Shown: positions 9,855 to 18,419 of the stretch, one piece after another
Position numbering within the stretch: position 1 is the first letter of the stretch
Layout: the number at the start of each line of letters is the position of its first letter
Assembly (NCBI RefSeq): GCF_024505045.1
Contig: NZ_JANIBM010000006.1
Span: forward strand, 62,001-126,000
Direction: 5' to 3'
Length of the DNA: 64,000 bases
Source of the DNA: Methylomonas aurea
Lineage (GTDB): Bacteria > Pseudomonadota > Gammaproteobacteria > Methylococcales > Methylomonadaceae
Program-made: the position numbers and the translations under genes
The notes under the pieces: generated by a model
Database searches by the model: none
What the model was told of the DNA's origin: nothing
The model's input: the letters and a program-made list of their open reading frames with translations, nothing else

Positions 9855-11477
9855 ATGCGAACGCCAGCGGCCGACACTTTATACCCCTGCCCATTTTCCA
9901 AAGGTTACGGTATTCCCAGTCGGCAAGCCTGGCTGATGCTGAAAATCTTTGCTCTGTACCGTTTCGTCACCGCCAGCCTGTTCGCGATGCTGTTCTACTT
10001 GCGTTTCGGCCCGTCCTTACTCGGGGCCTACGACGCTGCATTGTACCAGTTCGCTAGTGGCGCTTATTTGGCGATTTCGGTGATTGCCGGTCCGGTCGCA
10101 TTTAGACAACGGCTGGGCTACGCCAGATTGGCCCAGATTTTGATCTTTACCGACATCGTCTTGATCACGCTGATGATGCACGCCAGCGGCGGGGTTGGTA
10201 GCGGCATCGGTATCTTGTTGGCGATATCGATTGCGGCGGGCGGCCTGTTGGTCGGTGGTCGCTGTGCGATCTTGTTCGCCGCCCTGGCCAGTCTGGCGAT
10301 TCTGGCCGAAGAGCTTTATGCAATACAAATCCGCGCCTTCGAAACCACTACGCTGACCTATGCCGGCATGCTCGGCGTGGCTTTTTTTTCGATTGCCATT
10401 CTCTCGGTGATACTGGCGCAACGCGCCGAGCAAGCCGCGATACTGGCGCAACGCCACGAGCAGACCATCGCCCGCCTGGAAAGTCTGAACCGCTACATCA
10501 TTCAGCATTTGCAATCCGGCATCATGATTGTCGACGACCGTCAGGTAACCCAATTATCCAACCAGTCGGCATTGCGTTTATTGGGGCTGGAACGCCAGCC
10601 GCAAGTCTTGGCCGATATATCGCCGCAATTGCAGCAGGCCTTCGAATTGTGGCGCGAACGCCGGGAGCAGGATTTTGCCATCGTGTCTTTGCTCGACCGC
10701 AGCGAAATTCAAGTCCGATTTTCGGCGCTGGCGATGGAAGAAGAAACTTTGAACATGCTGATTTTCGAAGACATCGCCTTGTACAATCAGCGATTGCAAC
10801 AAAGCAAATTGGCCTCCTTAGGTCGGCTGACGGCCAGTATCGCCCACGAAATCCGCAATCCGCTGGCGGCTATTAGCCATGCCGGCCAATTGTTGGCAGA
10901 ATCGCACGCTCTGGATGCCCAGGATTTGCGGCTGACAGAAATCATTCGGATTCATTGCCAGCGCGTGAATGGTATCATCGAAGATATTCTGAAGCTGTCG
11001 CGGCGGGCGCCGTCGCAGAAACAAAAAATCGTGCTCGACCAGTGGCTGCCGGCGTATTTGAGCGAACAAAGTCTCAATTTGGGGCTGGCGGAGGGCACGT
11101 TCAAACTGGCGTTCCAGGCCCGCGGACTTGGCGCGTGTATCGACGCCGGCCACTTGAAGCAGATTCTGGACAATCTGTGCGCCAACGCATTGAAATACGG
11201 CCGGCCGGATGCGGGGCCGATTCTGGTCGAGGCGGGTATGGCGCAAGGCTCGCCTTACATCAGCGTGATCGACAACGGTCCGGGCATCGGCGCCGACAAT
11301 CTGCAGCATCTGTTCGAACCGTTTTTCACCACGTCTCACCAGGGTACCGGGCTGGGGCTTTACATTTCCAAGGAATTGGCCGAATTGAACCGGGCGGAGC
11401 TGAGTTACGCTCTCGGCGAAAAATCCTGTTTTACCTTGTCATTGGCGAATGCCGATCGTGCGGCGATTGAAATATGA
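9855..11477 (+). CDS. pilS: Sensor histidine kinase PilS, type IV pilus regulation
   Basis: Inner-membrane kinase that with PilR controls pilin transcription in gammaproteobacteria. About 540 aa from ATG 9855; an in-frame TTG at 9810 would add 15 residues and cannot be excluded. Six hydrophobic segments fill residues about 25-200, followed by a PAS-like domain, HisKA with the phosphorylation motif IAHEIRNPLAAISH, and an HATPase domain (N box LCANALKYG, G boxes DNGPGIG and GTGLGLYISKELAE). It overlaps pilR by ATGA. The pilin genes are not in the window; identity rests on architecture and pairing. Confidence 0.88.
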   Translation: MRTPAADTLYPCPFSKGYGIPSRQAWLMLKIFALYRFVTASLFAMLFYLRFGPSLLGAYDAALYQFASGAYLAISVIAGPVAFRQRLGYARLAQILIFTDIVLITLMMHASGGVGSGIGILLAISIAAGGLLVGGRCAILFAALASLAILAEELYAIQIRAFETTTLTYAGMLGVAFFSIAILSVILAQRAEQAAILAQRHEQTIARLESLNRYIIQHLQSGIMIVDDRQVTQLSNQSALRLLGLERQPQVLADISPQLQQAFELWRERREQDFAIVSLLDRSEIQVRFSALAMEEETLNMLIFEDIALYNQRLQQSKLASLGRLTASIAHEIRNPLAAISHAGQLLAESHALDAQDLRLTEIIRIHCQRVNGIIEDILKLSRRAPSQKQKIVLDQWLPAYLSEQSLNLGLAEGTFKLAFQARGLGACIDAGHLKQILDNLCANALKYGRPDAGPILVEAGMAQGSPYISVIDNGPGIGADNLQHLFEPFFTTSHQGTGLGLYISKELAELNRAELSYALGEKSCFTLSLANADRAAIEI

Positions 11478-12814
11478 ACATGCCTGTCACATTAGTGGTC
11501 GACGACGAGCCCGATATTCGGGAATTATTGGAAATCACGCTAAACCGGATGCAAATCCAGACCCGTAGTGCGGCTACCTTGGCGGAAGCCAAGCAATGGT
11601 TGGCCAGCCAGACTTTCGATTTATGTTTGACCGACATGCGCTTGCCGGATGGCGACGGCTTGGAGCTGGTCGATTACATCCAGTCCCAAGGTTTGCAACT
11701 GCCGGTCGCGGTGATCACCGCCCACGGCAGCATGGACGTCGCGATCAAGGCCATGAAAAAAGGCGCTTTCGATTTTCTGTCCAAGCCGGTGGACTTGGCG
11801 GTGCTGCGGCAATTGGTCAGCCATGCCTTGCAACTCTCTCTGAACCGGGTGTCGGAAAAAGATCGCCGCACCCGCGACTTGTTGCTCGGCGAATCGGCGC
11901 CGATGCGCAATATCCGCTCCAAGATCGACAAAGTGGCGCGCAACCAGGCGCCGGTATATATCAGCGGCGAGTCCGGCTCCGGCAAGGAATTGGTGGCTCG
12001 GCTGATCCATCAGCAAAGTCCGCGCAGCGAAAAGGCGTTCATCGCCATCAATTGCGGGGCCATTCCGCACGAACTGATGGAAAGCGAATTTTTCGGCCAC
12101 AAAAAAGGCAGTTTCACCGGGGCGGTCAGCGACAAGCAAGGCTTGTTTCAAGCCGCGGACGGCGGCACGTTGTTTCTGGACGAAGTGGCCGATTTGCCTC
12201 TGGCACTGCAAGTCAAACTGCTCCGGGCGATACAAGAAAAGAAAATCCGGCCGATCGGCGAGCAACGCGAAATTCCGGTGGATGTGCGCTTGTTGAGCGC
12301 GACCCACAGGGATTTGGCAAAAATGGTGCAAGAAGGCAGTTTCCGGCAGGATTTGTATTACCGGATCAACGTCATCGAACTTAATTTACCGCCGTTACGG
12401 GCGCGGGCCGCCGACATTCCGCAATTGACCGAACATTTGTTGCAAGTTTTGGCGCGGGCCAACGGCATTGCCAAGCCGCGCTTGTCCGATGCGGCGTTGA
12501 ATGCTTTGAAACAGTATTGTTTTCCGGGCAATGTTCGCGAGCTGGAAAATATTCTGGAACGGGCTTTGGCGCTGCACGAGGGCGGCGTGATCGAGGTCGG
12601 CGATTTGAATTTGCCCACGGGTTTGGATTTAGCCGCGGCGGAAGATTTCAATGCCGAAAAAATGTCGTTGGAAAGCTACTTGGAAGATATCGAGAAAAAA
12701 GCCTTAAGCTCGGCATTGGAAGAGAATCGCTGGAATAAAACTGCGACGGCCAAATATTTGGGAATGAGTTTCCGCTCGTTGCGTTACCGATTAAAGAAAC
12801 TCGGCCTGGAATAA
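11474..12814 (+). CDS. pilR: Sigma-54 response regulator PilR
   Basis: Transcription activator of type IV pilin and motility genes through RpoN. 446 aa: receiver domain (acidic pair DDEPD, phospho-Asp in LTDMRLPDGDG, Lys in FLSKPVD), AAA+ domain from about residue 140 (Walker A GESGSGKE, the sigma-54 loop motif present as GSFTGA, Walker B LFLDEVADL, arginine-finger region) and a Fis-type helix-turn-helix at the C-terminus (TATAKYLGMSFRSLRYRLKKLG). The start overlaps the pilS stop by 4 bp. Confidence 0.93.
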   Translation: MNMPVTLVVDDEPDIRELLEITLNRMQIQTRSAATLAEAKQWLASQTFDLCLTDMRLPDGDGLELVDYIQSQGLQLPVAVITAHGSMDVAIKAMKKGAFDFLSKPVDLAVLRQLVSHALQLSLNRVSEKDRRTRDLLLGESAPMRNIRSKIDKVARNQAPVYISGESGSGKELVARLIHQQSPRSEKAFIAINCGAIPHELMESEFFGHKKGSFTGAVSDKQGLFQAADGGTLFLDEVADLPLALQVKLLRAIQEKKIRPIGEQREIPVDVRLLSATHRDLAKMVQEGSFRQDLYYRINVIELNLPPLRARAADIPQLTEHLLQVLARANGIAKPRLSDAALNALKQYCFPGNVRELENILERALALHEGGVIEVGDLNLPTGLDLAAAEDFNAEKMSLESYLEDIEKKALSSALEENRWNKTATAKYLGMSFRSLRYRLKKLGLE

Positions 12815-12819
12815 ACGGC

Positions 12820-12845
12820 CGGCAGCCTGCGCCGCAAGGCTGCCG
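12820..12845. terminator. Hairpin between pilR and a convergent gene
   Basis: CGGCAGCC pairs with GGCTGCCG (8 bp) around a loop that can itself pair (TGC/GCA). It sits 6 bp after the pilR stop and just beyond the 3' end of the convergent gene. There is no T-tract, so termination by this hairpin is a guess from position. Confidence 0.4.
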
Positions 12846-12860
12846 CGTGGCATGGCGTTA

Positions 12861-13334
12861 TTATTGGTATTTCTCCATGGTTCTCAATTGTTGTAGTGCG
12901 GCCTGAATCTTGGCGTTGGTGGCCTCGTCAAGTTCGTTGTTTTTATAAACTTTGTCCAGCAGGCCTTCTTCCACCAACGCGTCTTTGATCCAGCGTTTGG
13001 CAAACGAGTAACTGGCCGGGAACTTGGCGACTTCGCCGGTTTTCGGATTTTTCAGGCTGTCTACATTTGCGGGCGGTTTGGCGGCGGCTTTGGCCGGAGC
13101 GGCTTTACTGGCGGTTTTTGCGGCGGGTTTGGCGGGGGTTGGCTTGGCAGGCTTTTCTGCGGTTTTGGCGGCGGCGGGCGGGGCGGCCGGTTCCGGGAGT
13201 GGTGCCGGCTTGGCGGCCTCCGGTTTGGGCGCCTCGGCTTTCGGGGGTTCCGGAACCTCCTTCTTGCCACCCAGTACTACAAACACCACATAAGCCACGA
13301 AAATAGTCGTTGCGATGAAAAGCAATTCAGCCAT
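12861..13334 (-). CDS. Single-pass membrane protein with Ala/Pro/Lys-rich stalk
   Basis: 157 aa, not recognised. Residues 1-22 form one transmembrane helix, followed by about 75 residues of low-complexity Ala-Pro-Lys-Glu sequence and a compact C-terminal domain of about 60 residues (DSLKNPKTGEVAKFPASYSF..., predicted helical). The layout resembles membrane-anchored periplasmic or cytoplasmic tethering proteins: anchor, long extended stalk, small head. A purine-rich ribosome site precedes the ATG and an AT-rich stretch (13348-13385) probably holds its promoter. It is convergent with pilR; no function is assigned. Confidence 0.75.
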   Translation of the reverse strand: MAELLFIATTIFVAYVVFVVLGGKKEVPEPPKAEAPKPEAAKPAPLPEPAAPPAAAKTAEKPAKPTPAKPAAKTASKAAPAKAAAKPPANVDSLKNPKTGEVAKFPASYSFAKRWIKDALVEEGLLDKVYKNNELDEATNAKIQAALQQLRTMEKYQ

Positions 13335-13493
13335 AGTCCTTCCCCCCTTGTTTTTTCTATTTATTAATTTATTAAAAGTTTAAGCACAACGTAACGGCAA
13401 ATAGGGCTGCCGAATCCGAATATACCAGAGCGCGGCATGCCGGTAAACCGATTGGCTTGCCGCTGCGCGCGGGAGTTTCTCCCAGCCTAAACT

Positions 13494-15329
13494 TTAAATA
13501 ACCTTGGTAGGCGATTTTAGCGCGGTGAACAATATCGCATTGGAAACCTGGCTGTCGATTAAATTGCGGTCGGGTTTGCCGAATGCGTAACCCTGGCCGA
13601 AATTGACGCCGATTTCTTTCAGTTTGAGCGCGGTACCGGTCGATTCGACAAATTCGGCGATGGTTTTCTTGCCCAGTTTCGAGGCAATTTCCACCATCGA
13701 TTTCACTAGAATCTGGTCGGTTTCGTTTTCCAGCAGGTTTTTAATAAACTGGCCGTCGATTTTTACATAATCGACAGGAAAGGTTTTCAAATAATTGAAG
13801 GAACAAAAGCCGGCGCCGAAGTCGTCGAGCGCGAATTTACAGCCCAGCGCACGAATTTTGTTGATCATGTGCCGAGTTTTGTCGAAATTGTCGACGGCGG
13901 CGGTTTCAGTGATTTCGAAGGTCAGACGGCCGGCGTCGACCCAGGTCATTTCCAGCTTGTCGCTGATCGTCGACAGCAGATCCGGATACTGGAACGCAGT
14001 GCTGGACAGGTTGATCGCCAACGATACGTGAGACATATAGGACGGTAATGCTGCCAGGAAATCGATGGCGTTTTCCACCACCCACAGGTCGATCGCATGG
14101 ATCAAACCGGTCCGCTCTGCCACCGGAATGAACTGGTCCGGGGTGATGGTCTCGCCGCCTTCGCCGCGCATTCTCAGCAAGACTTCGTAGTGGGAAATAT
14201 TGCCGTCGGCCAATTGCACCACCGGCTGAAATACCAGAAACAGGCTGTTGTCGCGCAGCGCTTTGCGGATTAACGGCACCCAGTAGATGTCGCGCCGCCG
14301 TTCCTTGACCGTAACGTCTTCGCTGTTATAGACGCAGACCTTGTCGCGGCCGGTGTTTTTCGCGAAATTGCAGGCCTGGCGGGCGTGCAAGATCATCTCG
14401 CCGGGGTGGAATGCCGATACCGAATTGTCCAGCGTGGCGATACCGATCGAAACCGAGGCGCTGTAGCAGACCTCGCCGGTGAAGAAGCGGAAATTGTCGA
14501 CCGTGTTCTTGATGGTTTCGGCCAGAAGCTGCGCCTGCTTCTTGGTTTTGTTCTCGATGAACAAACAGAATTCGTCGGCGCCGATGCGGGCGAACAGGCT
14601 GGCCGGAGGGGTCATTTTTCTGACCAGAATCGCCAGCTCCACCAACAAACGGTCGCCGACTTCAAAGCCTTCCAATTCGTTGATCAGGCTGAAGCGATCG
14701 ACGTCGATGAATAACAGCGCCCCGTCCTTTTGGGTCTTGTTGCTGCGGTTCAAAATCAGCCGCAACTGGCGTTCGAAACTGCTGCGGTTGAACAGGCCGG
14801 TCAATTCGTCGTGCGCCACCAAAAATTTGAGCTTGGCGTCGATGACGTTTTTCGCCGCCAACTCATTGATCAATTGTTCTTCCTGGCGTTGGCGGAGCTG
14901 GCGCTCCTGTTTCAGGCTCAACAGAAATTTTACGGCCAGCAACAATTCCTGGGTGTTGACCGGAGCGTGGATCCGGTAGGTCAGGCAGTCGGATTCGGGT
15001 TCGGGCGGACAGTGGTCAGAGCCGCACTCGAAGTTTTCCGAGTTCAACAACACCACCGGAATCACCGATGCCGCCGTAGTGCTGGACAGGTTGCGGCACA
15101 TCTCGTGGACTTTGCACAGCGGTAGCGCCGTATTCAGCACGATCAAGCCGATGGCGTCGGGGGTATCGCTGTAGGGGCGGAGTATCTGGTAGATTTCTTC
15201 GCCGTTGCTGGCTTGGCGAATATGGGTAAAGCCTTTGGCCTTTAAAGTGGATACGATTTTCAACGCGGAGATTTCGTCATGTTCCGCTACGACGATAAGT
15301 TTTTCTTTGAGCGCGTCACTGGCAAACAT
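13494..15329 (-). CDS. Degenerate receiver-GGDEF-EAL protein (FimX-like layout)
   Basis: Cyclic di-GMP signalling protein, 611 aa, cytoplasmic. Residues 1-140 look like a receiver domain, but the expected phospho-Asp position reads Asn (VLNTALP). A short coiled coil leads to a GGDEF domain whose signature is GADEF, so cyclase activity is doubtful. The EAL domain (about 340-600) has EVL at the signature but keeps the other catalytic positions: NLS, EITE, DDFGAGF, DYVKID and AEFVES. It may be a phosphodiesterase or a c-di-GMP receptor. P. aeruginosa FimX, a type IV pilus regulator, has a similar layout; pilSR lie 0.7 kb away, which is suggestive only. Confidence 0.88.
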   Translation of the reverse strand: MFASDALKEKLIVVAEHDEISALKIVSTLKAKGFTHIRQASNGEEIYQILRPYSDTPDAIGLIVLNTALPLCKVHEMCRNLSSTTAASVIPVVLLNSENFECGSDHCPPEPESDCLTYRIHAPVNTQELLLAVKFLLSLKQERQLRQRQEEQLINELAAKNVIDAKLKFLVAHDELTGLFNRSSFERQLRLILNRSNKTQKDGALLFIDVDRFSLINELEGFEVGDRLLVELAILVRKMTPPASLFARIGADEFCLFIENKTKKQAQLLAETIKNTVDNFRFFTGEVCYSASVSIGIATLDNSVSAFHPGEMILHARQACNFAKNTGRDKVCVYNSEDVTVKERRRDIYWVPLIRKALRDNSLFLVFQPVVQLADGNISHYEVLLRMRGEGGETITPDQFIPVAERTGLIHAIDLWVVENAIDFLAALPSYMSHVSLAINLSSTAFQYPDLLSTISDKLEMTWVDAGRLTFEITETAAVDNFDKTRHMINKIRALGCKFALDDFGAGFCSFNYLKTFPVDYVKIDGQFIKNLLENETDQILVKSMVEIASKLGKKTIAEFVESTGTALKLKEIGVNFGQGYAFGKPDRNLIDSQVSNAILFTALKSPTKVI

Positions 15330-15509
15330 TTAATACCGTCCTGGTATTGGTTGGAAATGGGGAGCTTCAAACATGGGCTGGGAGATTGGCCGGCATTCGG
15401 AAAGCTTGTAATTCCATTGAAATGGACTAGGTTTAAGCGCAGACTTTAAAGTCGTTTCTATGCTACTTCCGGGTAGTATAGGTGCAAATTTATATTTTTA
15501 GAATTGTTG

Positions 15510-16361
15510 ATGATAGTATCCTCACCATCCACGTTAACCGTTGCCGATTTGTTGCGGGGCGATCTTCAACTCGCTTCACCGCCCAATATTTATTTCCAGT
15601 TAAAGAAAATCGTCGACGATCCCGCCAAGACCGCGAAGGACGCCGCGTTTGTGATCGAGAACGACGCGGCGCTGGCCGCCAAGCTGTTGAAGATCGTCAA
15701 CAGCGCGTTCTATGGTTTTCCGGCTCAAGTCGGTTCTATCGCCAGGGCGATTACGCTGATCGGTACCCGCGAATTGCAGAATCTGGTGCTCGGAGCGGTT
15801 ATCGTCGAGCGATTCTCCGACTTGCCCGGCCAAATATTCACGATACACGACTTTTGGGCGCGCAATCTGCGTTGCGCGCTGATTGCCCGCGAATTGGACG
15901 TCCAATTCGGCAAGCGCCATGCGGAAGTTGCCTTTATTTGCGGTTTATTGCACAACCTGGGGCAGTTGGTGTTCTACCGGCGGATTCCGGTACTGGCGCG
16001 CGAAGTGGATTTGCTGTTGCAATCGCAGGCGCATCTGGAAGTGGATGACGATGTCCATACCGAGCAAAACGTGATCGGTTTCGACCATTTTCAGGTCGGC
16101 GCGCAACTGTGCCAATTATGGAATCTGCCTGAAGCTATCGTGGAAAGCATCCGTCTGCACTGTTTCCCGGACACGATCGGTCCTTATTCGGAATTGGCCG
16201 CAATAGTGCGGTTGGCTAATTGCCTGAGCCGCATAGAAAACCCCTACGATGCGTTGGCGGTGAGCGCCCTCAACTTGTCCCCCGAACAAATCAGCTTCGT
16301 ACTGGACAAGATCAGTGACGAATTCGAAGTCATTTTTAAACTGTTTTACCCTTCCCACTAA
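15510..16361 (+). CDS. HDOD domain signalling protein
   Basis: About 283 aa from ATG 15510; two in-frame TTG codons just upstream are less likely starts. The whole protein is one HDOD domain, an HD-superfamily fold lacking the metal-dependent phosphohydrolase signature and often linked to c-di-GMP or stress signalling. Typical blocks are seen: KLLKIVNSAFYG, ITLIGTRELQNLVLG, the helix beginning FWARNLRCALIA, and AFICGLLHNLGQLVFY. It is divergent from the REC-GGDEF-EAL gene across a 180-bp spacer, which supports a shared c-di-GMP theme. Confidence 0.88.
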   Translation: MIVSSPSTLTVADLLRGDLQLASPPNIYFQLKKIVDDPAKTAKDAAFVIENDAALAAKLLKIVNSAFYGFPAQVGSIARAITLIGTRELQNLVLGAVIVERFSDLPGQIFTIHDFWARNLRCALIARELDVQFGKRHAEVAFICGLLHNLGQLVFYRRIPVLAREVDLLLQSQAHLEVDDDVHTEQNVIGFDHFQVGAQLCQLWNLPEAIVESIRLHCFPDTIGPYSELAAIVRLANCLSRIENPYDALAVSALNLSPEQISFVLDKISDEFEVIFKLFYPSH

Positions 16362-16552
16362 ATTTCCCGGTATTCGGCACCGGCTTGCTCAAATTTGTAG
16401 CCGGATTTGTGACGCAAATGTTACGGCCGGTTCTCCGGCTGTTCCTCCCGCAAAACCGAAAACGTAAAGTCTTGTTGCGTTATCGCCGGCAGCAGGTCGT
16501 CCAGCCAAATATGTGCTGGGCATCAAATATTTTCGATCCGGCTTGGCGGGAT

Positions 16553-16585
16553 CGTTGCTTTTTAGCAACGTTGGCGTTGCTAAAA
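16553..16585. repeat. Three alternating CGTTGCT/AGCAACG units forming alternative hairpins
   Basis: CGTTGCT (16553-16559), then AGCAACG (16564-16570), then CGTTGCT (16575-16581). The middle unit can pair with either neighbour; the right pairing extends to 11 bp (TTTTAGCAACG/CGTTGCTAAAA). It lies directly upstream of the PHO box and would not be in the porin transcript if transcription starts downstream of that box. An operator or a 3' structure of the HDOD transcript is possible. Confidence 0.6.
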
Positions 16586-16590
16586 CCGAC

Positions 16591-16624
16591 TTGTCACAAA
16601 GCTGTCATATTGCCCCCCTAAAAT
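16591..16624 (+). promoter_or_regulatory. PHO box plus -10 element upstream of porin gene
   Basis: TTGTCAC (16591-16597), 4 bp, CTGTCAT (16602-16608) is a near-perfect pair of PhoB half-sites with the canonical 11-bp repeat. A TAAAAT -10 element follows at 16619-16624, 10 bp after the box, the spacing used at PhoB-activated promoters where the box replaces the -35 element. This leaves a leader of roughly 65-70 nt before the porin ATG. It predicts induction under phosphate limitation. Confidence 0.85.
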
Positions 16625-16698
16625 GCCTCCAAACTCGCCGACCAAGCCGGTTGGTCTGTCGTAATTTGTTGATTTATTTGAATTTTGGAGCATTTTTG

Positions 16699-18237
16699 AT
16701 GAAACTTTCCAAACTGAGTTTGGCAATCGTGGCAGTAATGGGCGCCGGCTACTTCGCCGAAGCTGTAGCGTTGGACCTGTACGTCGACGAAAAAACCAAG
16801 CAGATTTTTGCCGAGCCCGGCCCCGGACGTACCAAATTGGGGTCTTTCGAAAAAGTCGAAGACAGCGCCAAGCAAAAAGCCGACTTGACTGCGATTCAGA
16901 CTGATCTGGAATTGAAAACCAACGAATTGAAAGCCATCGAAGAACATATCGTCGCTCAACGCGAGGACAAGGCCAAGAACGACGAAAAGTGGTTCAACAA
17001 GATCAACATGCGCGGTTATACCCAATTGCGTTACAACCAACCGTTATCAGGGGATAGGGCTTCCGATACCAGTTCCACTCCGCCCGGTACTGATCCGGAG
17101 CTGACTTCTGTTGGTGATAGATCGATTGGCAATAACCAAGGCTTCTTTTTACGCCGGGTGCGGTTGGTATTTTCAGGTGATATCAACGATTACATATCCT
17201 TGTATCTGCAACCGGACTTTGCAACCAATGCCGCTACCAGTTCTTCCAACGTCGATTTGCATTTCGCGCAATTGCGGGATGCTTATGCGGACATAGCTTT
17301 CGATAAACCGCACGAGTACCGGATTCGAGCCGGCCAATCCAAAGTGCCATTCGGTTGGGAAAACTTACAGTCTTCGCAAAACCGGCTGACGTTGGACCGG
17401 GCCGATGCTTTAAATAGTGCGGTACCGAGCGAGCGGGATCTCGGTTTGTTTGCGTACTGGACACCATCCGAAGTCCAAAAAGTCTGGAAAGACTTGACCA
17501 AAAAGGGATTGAAAACTTCCGGCGATTACGGTGTGTTGGGTGTTGGTGTCTACAACGGACAAAGCGTTAACAAGGCCGAGGCCAATGATAACCTTTATTT
17601 AGTTGCCCACTCGACCTATCCATTCGATTTGGGGTTCCTAGGCAGTGCTATGCGTGGGCAGGTGTTAGAGGTTGGCGCGGATGTGATGTCCGGACGTTTT
17701 ACTATGAATCCAGCCGCGTACTCCAACCCTTATGACAATGTTACCGCTACCGTCACACCGACAAACGGTAGCAACTTCAGTATCAGCGAGGATCGGGTCG
17801 GCGTTCACGCGGTGTTGTTTCCGCAACCGTTCGGTTTGCAAGCGGAATGGAACTGGGGGGCCGGACCCACGCTCAATCCTAATAGAGACTTGAGCCCTAC
17901 CGCCGGTATTCAAGGTGTCATCGAACGGCAAAATCTGAATGGCGGTTATGTACAAGCCATGTACAAAATCGACGATGTCTTCGGTACCAAGGGCACCATG
18001 ATCCCTTACGTAAAGTGGCAAACATACAATGGTGCATGGAAAGGGGCTACCAACGCGCCGAGAGTTGACATGGATGAATTGGAGGCCGGTATCGAGTATC
18101 AAATATTCAAGGCGCTGGAGTTGACGGTTGCTTACTCCAGCATGAATAGGACAAATGTCTCCAGTGCGTCCAGCGCAGATTATTTGCGCCAAGCCTCGGG
18201 TGATCTGATCCGGACTCAAATTCAGTTCAACTATTAA
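16699..18237 (+). CDS. Phosphate-regulated outer-membrane porin (OprP/OprO-like)
   Basis: Trimeric beta-barrel channel of the phosphate-selective porin type, outer membrane. 512 aa from ATG 16699, preceded by GGAG; a longer reading frame crosses the promoter and is rejected. It has a signal peptide (about 1-26), a periplasmic coiled coil (about 50-95) and then a barrel with alternating aromatic strands (MRGYTQLRYN, GFFLRRVRLVFSG, RAGQSKVPFGWE) ending in a C-terminal aromatic (IQFNY). The upstream PHO box supports phosphate or other oxyanion uptake. A strong terminator follows. Confidence 0.88.
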   Translation: MKLSKLSLAIVAVMGAGYFAEAVALDLYVDEKTKQIFAEPGPGRTKLGSFEKVEDSAKQKADLTAIQTDLELKTNELKAIEEHIVAQREDKAKNDEKWFNKINMRGYTQLRYNQPLSGDRASDTSSTPPGTDPELTSVGDRSIGNNQGFFLRRVRLVFSGDINDYISLYLQPDFATNAATSSSNVDLHFAQLRDAYADIAFDKPHEYRIRAGQSKVPFGWENLQSSQNRLTLDRADALNSAVPSERDLGLFAYWTPSEVQKVWKDLTKKGLKTSGDYGVLGVGVYNGQSVNKAEANDNLYLVAHSTYPFDLGFLGSAMRGQVLEVGADVMSGRFTMNPAAYSNPYDNVTATVTPTNGSNFSISEDRVGVHAVLFPQPFGLQAEWNWGAGPTLNPNRDLSPTAGIQGVIERQNLNGGYVQAMYKIDDVFGTKGTMIPYVKWQTYNGAWKGATNAPRVDMDELEAGIEYQIFKALELTVAYSSMNRTNVSSASSADYLRQASGDLIRTQIQFNY

Positions 18238-18283
18238 TAATCAGCAGCGAGGCATATTGCTCTTCGCGCCAGTAACCAGCAGA

Positions 18284-18318
18284 AGCGCCTCGTTTATCCT
18301 TAAACGAGGCGCTTTTTT
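18284..18318 (+). terminator. Rho-independent terminator of porin gene
   Basis: A 13-bp perfect stem (18284-18296 with 18301-18313), 4-nt loop TCCT, then a run of T. It sits 46 bp after the porin stop. Confidence 0.92.
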
Positions 18319-18419
18319 GTCCGGCAAAAAGAACCTGATGTAGCACGTAATCCGCTAACGACCTTCGAATAAGGTCGGTTAAACTCCCCGGCTATCTCGC
18401 GATTACCCGGTATCCGCTT

